Shown here piece by piece: positions 54,901 to 64,000 of a DNA stretch of 64,000 nt. Each line of letters starts with the position of its first letter. Position 1 is the first letter of the stretch. Location: contig NC_067120.1 of assembly GCF_021347895.1 (NCBI RefSeq), positions 26,645,361-26,709,360 on the forward strand, in the 5' to 3' direction. The DNA comes from Acanthochromis polyacanthus (lineage: Eukaryota > Chordata > Actinopteri > Pomacentridae). The notes beneath the pieces are model-generated. The model saw only the letters and a list, made by a program, of their open reading frames with translations. It did no database searches and had not been told where the DNA came from. The translations under genes were made by a program, and so were the position numbers.

Positions 54901-56800
54901 CATATACATTATATTTGACCAAACTGTGCACCAGGACCAGCATTTGAAGCTCAGAAAAAACATCAGGGCTGTATAAACGTGAAGTTCATGTTGACAAAAT
55001 ATTTTTTTCTTCAGAATGACTTGAAATGCGAGAAATATGAAGTCAAATGATGTTCAAGGTGTTCTGGTTTGAAGGGATGCATTTACAGTGCATTTGACCA
55101 AACTGTGCTTTTCAGCTCAGGAACAGCATTTTAAGCACAGACAAATCATCAGGGCTGCTTTAACGTGAAGTTCATGTTGACACACAAATTACTTCTTCAG
55201 AATGACTTGAAATGCGATAAATATGAAGGCAAATGATGTTCAAGGTGTTCTGGTTTGAAAGAATTGCATATTTCAGCAAACTGTGCATTTAAGCCCAGGA
55301 CCAGCATTTGAAGCTGAGAAAAATCATCAGGGTTGCATTAACGTGAAGTTCATGTTGACACACAACGATTTTCTTCAGATTGACTTGAAATGTGATAAAT
55401 ATGAAGATGTTTAAGGTGTTCTGGTTTAAAGGAATGCATGGAAAATACATTTGACCAAACTGAGAATTTCAGCTCAGGAACAGCATTTGAAGCTGAGAAA
55501 ACTCATCAGGGCTGTATAAACATGAAGTTCATGTTGACACACAACTTTCTTCTTCAGAAAGATTTGAAATGCGATAAATATGAAGGCAAATGATGTTAAA
55601 AGTGTTTTTGTTTGAAGGAATTGCATGGACAGCATATTTGACCAAACTGTGCATATGAGCTCAGGAACAGCATTTGAAGCTCAGAAAACTCATCAGGGCT
55701 GCAATCAGGTGAAGTTCATGTTGACAAATAATTTTCTTCTTCAGAATTACTTGAAATGTGATTAGTATAAAGGTAAATGGTGGTTGAGTTGACCTGGTTT
55801 GAAGGAATTGCATGGACAACAAATTTGACCAACCTGTGCATCAGGACCAGCATTTGAAGGTGAGAAAACTCATCAGGGCTGCAAAACGTGAACATAATTT
55901 TTTTCTTCAGAATGACTGGATAGTTTTAAAATGTGAAGGCAAATGATGTTCAAGGTGTTCTGGCTTGAAGGGATGCATTTACAGTGTATTTGACCAAACT
56001 GTGCATTTCAGCTCATTAACAGCATTTTAAGCACAGACAAATTATCAGGGCTGTATTAACGTGAAGTTCATGTTGACACACAAATTACTTCTTCAGAATG
56101 ACTTGAAATGCGATAAATATGAAGGCAAATGATGTTCAAGGTGTTCTGGTTTGAAGGAATTGCATATTTCAGCAAACTGTGCATTTCAGCTCAGGACCAG
56201 CATTTGAAGCTCAGAAAAATCATCAGGGCTGCTTTAAAGTGAAGTTCATGTTGACACACAACTTTGTTCTTCAGATTGACTTGAAATGTGAAAAATATGA
56301 AGATGTTTAAGGTGTTCTGGTTTGAAAGAATGCATGGACAATATATTTGACCAAACTGTGAATTTCAGCTCAGGAACAGCATTTAAAGCTCAGAAAACTC
56401 ATCACGGCTGTATAAACGTGATGTTCATGTTGACACACAACTTTCTTCTTCAGAAAGATTTGAAATGCGATAAATATGAAGGCAAATGATGTTAAAAGTG
56501 TTTTTGTTTGAAGGAATTGCATGGACAGCATATTTGACCAAACTGTGCATATGAGCTCAGGAACAGCATTTGAAGCTGAGAAAAATCATCAGGGCTGCTT
56601 TCACGTGAAATTCATGTTGACAAACAAATTACTTCTTCAGAATGACTTGAAATACGATAAATATGAACGCAAATGATGTTCAAGGTGTTCTGGATTGAAG
56701 GGATGAATTACAGTGTATTTGACCAAACTGTGCATTTCAGCTCAGGAACAGCATTTTGAGCACAGACAAATTATCAGGGCTGTATTAACGTGAAGTTCAT
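51961..56800 (+). repeat. Subfamily A block with mixed variants
   Basis: About 26 A-type monomers without a clear long-range partner in the window, though single monomers match types found elsewhere. Examples are short-form GTGCACCAGGACC monomers near 53094, 53831 and 54926, and ACACAACTTTGTTCTTCAG monomers near 54263 and 56256. A group near 55715-55945 is more diverged than the rest. A compressed form, AACCAGTAAAGTATCAGG, near 53300 lacks a few bases of the usual AACCACAGACAAAGTATC. Confidence 0.8.
55715..55945 (+). repeat. Atypically diverged satellite monomers
   Basis: About one and a quarter monomers here carry several changes not seen together elsewhere: GATTAGTATAAAGGTAAATGG, GGTTGAGTTGACCTGG, GACAACAAATTTGACCAACC, and a shortened GCAAAACGTGAACATAATT. 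They may be old monomers that escaped homogenisation. Confidence 0.7.
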
Positions 56801-56815
56801 GTTGACACACAAATT

Positions 56816-56906
56816 ACTTCTTCAGAATGACTGAAGAAGTATTTGCATGGACAGCATATTTGACCATATTTGCCTTTATATTTATGCGATAAATATAAAG
56901 GCAAAT
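56816..56906. repeat. Double fold-back inside one monomer (template-switch scar)
   Basis: Two perfect inverted repeats lie side by side. ACTTCTTCAG at 56816-56825 is answered by CTGAAGAAGT at 56831-56840 across a 5-bp spacer. The 18-base arm at 56868-56885 (starting ATTTGCCTTT) is answered by its exact complement at 56889-56906 across GCG. Between them sits a forward fragment, GCATGGACAGCATATTTGAC (56845-56864), which normally lies some 60 bp further on and appears again at 56938. The monomer measures about 234 bp between phase markers at 56801 and 57035, instead of about 186. Confidence 0.93.
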
Positions 56907-58520
56907 GATGTTAAAAGTGTTTTTGTTTGAAGGAATTGCATGGACAGCATATTTGACCAAACTGTGCATATGAGCTCAGGAACAGCATTTGAAGCTGAAA
57001 AAAATCATCAGGGCTGCTTTAACGTGAAGTTCATGTTGACACACAAATGACTTCTTCAGAATGACTTGAAATGCGAGAAATATGAAGGCCAATGATGTTC
57101 AAGGTGTTCTGGTTTGAAGGGATGCATTTACAGTGTATTTGACCAAACTGTGCATTTCAGCTCAGGAACAGCATTTTAAGCACAGACGAATTATCAGGGC
57201 TGTATTAACGTGAAGTTCATGTTGACACACAAATTACTTCTTCAGAATGACTTGAAATGCGATAAGTATGAAGGCAAATGATGTTAAAAGTGTTTTTGTT
57301 TTAAGGAATTGCATGGACGGCATATTTGACCAAACTGTGCATATGAGCTCAGGAACAGCATTTGAAGCTGAGAAAAATCATCAGGGCTGCTTTAACGTGA
57401 AGTTCATGTTGACACACAAATGACTTCTTCAGAATGACTTGAAATGCGAGAAATATGAAGGCCAATGATGTTCAAGGTGTTCTGGTTTGAAGGGATGCAT
57501 TTACAGTGTATTTGACCAAACTGTGCATTTCAGCTCAGGAACAGCATTTTAAGCACAGACAAATTATCAGGGCTGTATTAACGTGAAGTTCATGTTGACA
57601 CACAAATTACTTCTTCAGAATGACTTGAAATGCGATAAGTATGAAGTCAAATGATGTTAAAAGTGTTTTTGTTTGAAGGAATTGCATGGACAGCATATTT
57701 GACCAAACTGTGCATATGAGCTCAGGAACAGCATTTGAAGCTGAGAAAAAATCATCAGGGCTGCTTTAACGTGAAGTTCATGTTGACACATAATTTGTTT
57801 CTTCAGAATGACTTGATAGTTTTAAAATATGACGGCAAATGATGTTTGAGTTGACTTGGTTTGAAGGAATTGCATGGACAGCATATTTGACCAAACTGTG
57901 CATATGAGCTCAGGAACAGCATTTGAAGCTGAGAAAAATCATCAGGGCTGGATTAACGTGAACTTCATGTTGACACACAAATTACTTTTTCAGAATGACT
58001 TGAAATGCTAGAAATATGAAGGCCAATGATGTTCAAGGTGTTCTGGTTTGAAGGGATGCATTTACAGTGTATTTGACCAAACTGTGCATTTCAGCTCAGG
58101 AACAGCATTTTAAGCACAGACAAATTATCAGGGCTGTTTAACGTGAAGTTCATGTTGACACACAAATTACTTCTTCAGAATGACTTGAAATGCGATAAGT
58201 ATGAAGGCAAATGATGTTAAAAGTGTCTTTGTTTGAAGGAATTGCATGGACAGCATATTTGACCAAACTGTGCATATGAGCTCAGGAACAGCATTTGAAG
58301 CTGAGAAAAATCATCAGGGCTGGATTAACGTGAACTTCATGTTGACACACAAATTACTTTTTCAGAATGACTTGAAATGCTAGAAATATGAAGGCCAATG
58401 ATGTTCAAGGTGTTCTGTTTTGAAGGGATGCATTTACAGTGTATTTGACCAAACTGTGCATTTCAGCTCAGGAACAGCATTTTAAGCACAGACAAATTAT
58501 CAGGGCTGTATTAATGTGAA
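56907..58520 (+). repeat. Dimeric higher-order repeat, about 372 bp
   Basis: Monomers with GTTAAAAGTG alternate with monomers carrying GGCCAATGATGTTCAAGG. Equivalent points are 57061 and 57434 (373 bp), and 58001 and 58373 (372 bp). One variant pair in the middle (57650-57960) breaks the alternation. CACAGACGAATTATC near 57181 and a shortened GGCTGTTTAACG near 58134 are private variants. Confidence 0.8.
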
Positions 58521-60290
58521 GTTCATGATGACACACAAATTTCTTCTTCAGAATGATTCGAGAAGTGATAAATATGATGTTTAATGATGTTTAACGTGCA
58601 ACGGCTTGAAGGAATTGCATGCATAACATATTTGACCAAATTGTGTATTTCAGCTCCGGACCACCATTTTAATAGCAGAAAAATCATGACAGCTGTTTTG
58701 ACATGAACATAATGTTGACACACAAATTTCTTCTCCAGAATGATTTGAGAAGTGATAAATATGAAGGCCAATGATGTTTAACGTGGTTGGGCGTGAATGA
58801 ATGACATGGACAGCATATTTGCACAAACTGTGCACTTCAGCTCTGGAACAGCATTTGAAGCGTATAGAAATCATTAAGGCTGCACGATTCTACACTTTAT
58901 GTTTTCAAACAAATTTCTTGTTCAACTGATTTGAGAAGTGATAAATATGAAGGCCAATGATGTTTAAGGTGTTCTATATTGAAGGAATGGCACGGACAGC
59001 ATATTTGACCAAACTGTGCATTTCAGCTCTGGAACAGCATTTGAAGCGTATGGAAATCATTAAGGCTGCACCATTCTACACTTTATGTTTTCAAACAAAT
59101 TTCTTCTTCAAAATTATTTGAGAAGTAAAACAAGTGATGTTTGAGTTGGTTTGGTTTGAAGTGATTCGATGGAAAGCATATTTGTCCAAACTGTGCATTT
59201 CAGCTCATGAACAGCATTTTAAGAGCAGATAAATCATGAGGTCTGTATTAACATGAACATAATGTTGACACACAAATGTCATCTTCAGAATGATTTGAGA
59301 AGTGATTAATATGATGTTTAATGATGTTTAACGTGCAACGTCTTGAAGGAATTGCATGCATAACATATTTGACCAAATTGTGCATTTCAGCTCCGGACCA
59401 CCATTTTAATAGCAGAAAAATCATGACAGCTGTTTTGACATGAACATAATGTTGACACACAAATTTCTTCTCCAGAATGATTTGAGAAGTGATAAATATG
59501 AAGGCCAATGATGTTTAACGTGGTTGGGCGTGAATGAACGACATGGACAGCATATTTGACCAAACTGTGCATTTCAGCTTAGGAAAAGCATTTTCAGAGC
59601 AGAAAATTGATGACAGATGTATTAGCATGAAAATAATGTTGACACACAAATTTCTTCTTCAGAATGATTCGAGAAGTGATAAATATGATGTTTAGTGATG
59701 TTTAACGTGCAACGGCTTGAAGGAATTGCATGCATAACATATTTGACCAAATTGTGCATTTCAGCTCCGGACCACCATTTTAATAGCAGAAAAATCATGA
59801 CAGCTGTTTTGACATGAACATAATGTTGACACACAAATTTCTTCTCCAGAATGATTTGAGAAGTGATAAATATGAAGGCCAATGATGTTTAACGTGGTTG
59901 GGCGTGAATGAATGACATGGACAGCATATTTGCACAAACTGTGCACTTCAGCCCTGGAACAGCATTTGAAGCGTATAGAAATCATTAAGGCTGCACGATT
60001 CTACACTTTATGTTTTCAAACAAATTTCTTGTTCAACTGATTTGAGAAGTGAAAATATGAAGGCCAATGATGTTTAAGGAGTTCTGGATTGAAGGAATGG
60101 CACGGACAGCATATTTGACCAAACTGTGCATTTCAGCTCTGGAACAGCATTTGAAGCGTATGGAAATCATTGAGGCTGCACGATTATACACTTTATGTTT
60201 TCAAACAAATTTTTTCTTCAAACTGATTTGAGAAGTGATAAATATGAAGGCCAATGATGTCTAAGGTGTTCTGGAATTGAAGGAATTGCA
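58521..60290 (+). repeat. Subfamily B island 6
   Basis: The switch from A to B falls inside the monomer at 58512-58540, with A-like GTGAAGTTCATGATGACAC running straight into B-like AAATTTCTTCTTCAGAATGA. From about 58530 the sequence matches 13754 onward at 44776 bp. The few differences noticed include GCAACGTCTTGAAGG near 59336 and CACGATTATACAC near 60180. Confidence 0.88.
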
Positions 60291-61715
60291 CGGACAGCAT
60301 ATTTGACCAAACTGTGCATTTCAGCTCAGGAACAGCATTTTGAGCACAGACAAATTATCAGGGCTGGATTAAGGTGAACTTCATGTTGACACACAAATAA
60401 CTTCTTCAGAATGACTTAAAATGTGATAAATATGAAGGCAAATGGTGTTTGAGCTGACTTGTTTTCAAGGAATTGCATGGACAGCATATTTGACCAAACT
60501 GTGCATTTCAGCTCAGGAACAGCATTTTGAGCACAGACAAATTATCAGGGCTGGATTAAAGTGAACGTCATGTTGACACACAAATGACTTCTTCAGAATG
60601 ACTTGAAATGTGATAAATATGAAGGCAAATGATGTTCAAGGTGTTCTGGTTTGACGGGATGCATTGACAGTGTATTTTACCAAACTGTGCATTTCAGCTC
60701 AGGAACAGCATTTTTTAGTACAGACAAATTATCAGGGCTGTATTAACGTGAAGTTCATGTTGACACACAAATTACTTCTTCAGAATGACTTGAAATGCGA
60801 TAAATATGAAGGCAAATGATGTTAAAGGTGTTCTGGTTTGAAGGAATTGCATATTTCAGCAAACTGTGCATTTAAGACCAGGACCAGCATTTGAAGCTGA
60901 GAAAAATCATCAGGGTTGCATTAACGTGAAGTTCATGTTGACACACAACGATTTTCTTCAGATTGACTTGAAATGTGATAAATATGAAGATGTTTAAGGT
61001 GTTCTGGTTTATAAAGGAATGCATGGAGAATACATTTGACCAAACTGAGAATTTCAGCTCAGGAACAGCATTTGAAGCTGAGAAAACTCATCAGGGCTGT
61101 ATAAACATGAAGTTCATGTTGACACACAACTTTCTTCTTCAGAAAGATTCGAAATGCGATAAATATGAAGACAAATGATGTCAAAAGTGTTTTTGTTTGA
61201 AGGAATTGCATGGACAGCATATTTGACCAAACTGTGCATATGAGCTCAGGAACAGCATTTGAAGCTCAGAAAAGTCATCAGGGCTGCAATCACGTGAAGT
61301 ACATGTTGACAAAATATTTTTTTCTTCAGAATGACTTGAAATGCGAGAAATATGAAGTCAAATGATGTTCAAGGTGTTCTGGTTTGAAGGGATGCATTTA
61401 CAGTGCATTTGACCAAACTGTGCTTTTCAGCTCAGGAACAGCATTTTAAGCACAGCCAAATTATCAGGGCTGGATTAACGTGAACTTCATGTTGACACAC
61501 AAATTACTTCTTCAGAATGACTTGAAATGTGATAAATATGAAAGCAAATGGTGTTTGAGCTGACTTGGTTTGAAGGAATTGCATGGACAGCATATTTGAC
61601 CAAAGTTTGCATTTCAGCCCAGGAACAGCATTTTGAGCACAGACAAATCATCAGGGATGGATTAATGTGAACTTCATGTTGACACACAAATTACTTCTTC
61701 AGAATGACTTGAAAT
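60291..61715 (+). repeat. Subfamily A block between B islands 6 and 7
   Basis: A-type monomers matching 15515-16939 at 44776 bp, 17734-19158 at 42557 bp and 34119-35543 at 26172 bp. Four near-identical copies of this block in one window show how strongly the segment has been homogenised. Confidence 0.88.
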
Positions 61716-62705
61716 GTGATAAATATGAAGGCCAATGATGTTTAAGGTGTTCTGGATTGAAGGAATTACACGGACAGCATATTTTACCAAACTGTGCATT
61801 TCAGCTCTGGAACAGCATTTGAAGCGTATGGAAATCATTAAGGCTGCACGATTCTATACTTTATGTTTTCAAACAAATTTCTTCTTCAAAATTGTTTCAG
61901 AAGTAAAACAAGTGATGTTTGAGTTGGTTTGGTTTGAAGTGATTCGATGGAAAGCATATTTGTCCAAACTGTGCATTTCAGCTCATGAACAACATTTTAA
62001 GAGCAGATAAATCATGAGGTCTGTATTAACATGAACATAATGTTGACACACAAATGTCATCTTCAGAATGCTTTGAGAAGTGATAAATATGATGTGTAAT
62101 GATGTTTAACGTGCAACGGCTTGAAGGAATTGCATGCATAACATATTTGACCAAATTGTGCATTTCAGCTCCGGACCACCATTTTAATAGCAGAAAAATC
62201 ATGACAGCTCTTTTGACATGAACATAATGTTGACACACAAATTTCTTCTCCAGAATGATTTGAGAAGTGATAAATATGAAGGCCAATGATGTTTAACGTG
62301 GTTGGGCGTGAATGAATGACATGGACAGCATATTTGCACAAACTGTGCACTTCAGCTCTGGAACAGCATTTGAAGCGTATAGAAATCATTAAGGCTGCAC
62401 GATTCTACACTTTATGTTTTCAAACAAATTTCTTGTTCAACTGATTTGAGAAGTGATAAATATGAAGGCCAATGATGTTTAAGGAGTTCTGGATTGAAGG
62501 AATGGCACGGACAGCATATTTGACCAAACTGTGCATTTCAGCTCTGGAACAGCATTTGAAGCGTATGGAAATCATTAAGGCTGCACGATTCTACACTTTA
62601 TGTTTTCAAACAAATTTTTTCTTCAAACTGATTTGAGAAGTGATAAATATGAAGGCCAATGATGTTTAAGGTGTTCTGGAATTGAAGGAATTGCACGGAC
62701 AGCAT
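61716..62705 (+). repeat. Subfamily B island 7
   Basis: Matches islands 4 and 5. A private GACAGCTCTTTTGACATG near 62204 replaces GACAGCTGTTTTGACATG found in all other copies I checked. The island holds the 13-monomer arrangement (60975 to 63380 is 2405 bp). Confidence 0.87.
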
Positions 62706-64000
62706 ATTTGACCAAACTGTGCATTTCAGCTCAGGAACAGCATTTTGAGCACAGACAAATTATCAGGGCTGGATTAAGGTGAACTTCATGTTGACACACA
62801 AATAACTTCTTCAGAATGACTTGAAATGTGATAAATATGAAGGCAAATGGTGTTTGAGCTGACTTGGTTTGAAGGAATTGCATGGACAGCATATTTGACC
62901 AAACTGTGCATTTCAGCTCAGGAACAGCATTTTGAGCACAGACAAATTATCAGGGCTGGATTAACGTGAACGTCATGTTGACACACAAATGACTTCTTCA
63001 GAATGACTTGAAATGTGATAAATATGAAGGCAAATGATGTTCAAGGTGTTCTGGTTTGACGGGATGCATTGACAGTGTATTTTACCAAACTGTGCATTTC
63101 AGCTCAGGAACAGCATTTTTTAGTACAGACAAATTATCAGGGCTGTATTAACGTGAAGTTCATGTTGACACACAAATTACTTCTTCAGAATGACTTGAAA
63201 TGCGATAAATATGAAGGCAAATGATGTTAAAGGTGTTCTGGTTTGAAGGAATTGCATATTTCAGCAATCTGTGCATTTAAGACCAGGACCAGCATTTGAA
63301 GCTGAGAAAAATCATCAGGGTTGCATTAACGTGAAGTTCATGTTGACACACAACGATTTTCTTCAGATTGACTTGAAATGTGATAAATATGAAGATGTTT
63401 AAGGTGTTCTGGTTTATAAAGGAATGCATGGAGAATACCTTTGACCAAACTGAGAATTTAAGCTCAGGAACAGCATTTGAAGCTGAGAAAACTCATCAGG
63501 GCTGTATAAACATGAAGTTCATGTTGACACACAAATTACTTCTTCAGAATGACTTGAAATGTGATAAATATGAAGGCAAATGATGTTAAAAGTGTTTTTG
63601 TTTGAAGTAATTGTATGGACAGCATATTTGACCAAACTGTGCATATGAGCTCAGGAACAGCATTTGAAGCTCGGAAAACTCATCAGGGCTGCAATCACGT
63701 GAAGTACATGTTGACAAAATATTTTTTTCTTCAGAATGACTTGAAATGCGAGAAATATGAAGTCAAATGATGTTCAAGGTGTTCTGGTTTGAAGGGATGC
63801 ATTTACAGTGCATTTGACCAAAATGTGCTTTTCAGCTCAGGAACAGCATTTTAAGCACAAACAAATTATCAGGGCTGTATTAACGTGAAGTTCATGTTGA
63901 CACACAAATTACTTCTTCAGAATGACTTGAAATGTGATAAATATGAAGGCAAATGGTGTTTGAGCTGACTTTGTTTGAAGGAATTGCATGGACAGCATAT
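62706..64000 (+). repeat. Subfamily A block running off the right edge
   Basis: Seven A-type monomers corresponding to 36534-37828 at 26172 bp, including the GTATGGACAGC variant near 63613 and GACCAAAATGTGCTTTTC near 63819. There is no sign of the array ending. Confidence 0.88.

Larger units (their letters stand above)
5050..64000 (+). repeat. Main satellite array, about 185-bp monomer, about 320 copies
   Basis: A head-to-tail array with no interruption by other sequence. A handy phase marker is GTTGACACACAAATT, followed by CTTCTTCAGAATGACTTG, GCATGGACAGCATATTTGAC, CAAACTGTGCATTTCAGCTC and AGGAACAGCATTT. Successive markers lie about 183-188 bp apart. Composition is AT-rich, a little over 60 percent by eye. 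Reading frames of 60-92 codons recur on both strands once per repeat unit (for example 16199, 18418, 34803 and 60975 on plus). They end where monomer length shifts the frame, have no recognisable domain, and appear as families only because the DNA does. The array continues past the right edge. Monomer length and abundance would fit a centromeric or pericentromeric satellite, but no functional mark is visible. Confidence 0.95.

Noticed and set aside
5050..64000. Search for a CENP-B box in the monomers.
   Set aside because: The nearest candidate is the TTTGACGGGATGC variant, which has CGGG but lacks the required upstream TTCG and A at the right spacing. No match on either strand was found by eye.
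5050..64000. Regularly spaced repeats considered as a CRISPR array.
   Set aside because: The repeat fills the whole period with no unique spacers, and the period is about 185 bp in a eukaryotic-looking context.

Overview
The window holds no recognisable gene. It is almost entirely satellite DNA from a eukaryote, most likely a vertebrate. The first 2 kb carries a decayed interspersed repeat of a kind I associate with teleost fish genomes (motifs such as GCGCCACCT-nn-TGGT, AACAGGAAGTCCGCCATTTT and TTCGCCATGAAA). The fish assignment is inference from recognising those motifs and was not checked by any search. No tRNA, rRNA, CRISPR array or splice-supported exon was seen. Open reading frames of 60 to 94 codons recur throughout, but they follow the repeat period and are not credible proteins.

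Layout. 1-2056: diverged, partly tandem copies of the interspersed repeat. 2057-2081: a gap of 25 Ns. 2082 to about 5040: roughly 15 monomers of a satellite on the minus strand, forming their own subfamily (called C here) and full of small indels that look like uncorrected long-read errors. About 5040 to 64000: some 320 head-to-tail plus-strand monomers of about 185 bp, running off the right edge. Single-base deletions persist at falling density to about 7.4 kb; beyond that the sequence looks clean.

The plus-strand array has two interleaved subfamilies. A is the bulk type. B is marked by a TTTATGTTTTCAAAC block, a GCAACGGCTTGAAGG block and a GTTGGGCGTGAATGA block. B occurs as seven islands (about 8985-10535, 11940-15530, 16941-17745, 19161-20150, 35546-36530, 58521-60290 and 61716-62705) set in A.

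On top of the monomer lies a nested hierarchy of higher-order repeats: a 372-bp dimer, units of 1111, 1306, 1481, 2219 and 2405 bp (about 6, 7, 8, 12 and 13 monomers), and a superunit of about 16.4 kb seen at offsets of 16385 and 16352 bp. A further 3.7-kb segment at the right end repeats 34.1-37.8 kb. This is the pattern left by repeated unequal exchange. The most informative details are a hybrid monomer near 17569 that looks like a crossover junction, a double fold-back at 56816-56906 that looks like template switching, the subfamily and orientation change near 5040, and the contig-end error gradient. A centromeric or pericentromeric location is plausible but not shown by the sequence. I found no new gene-encoded system.
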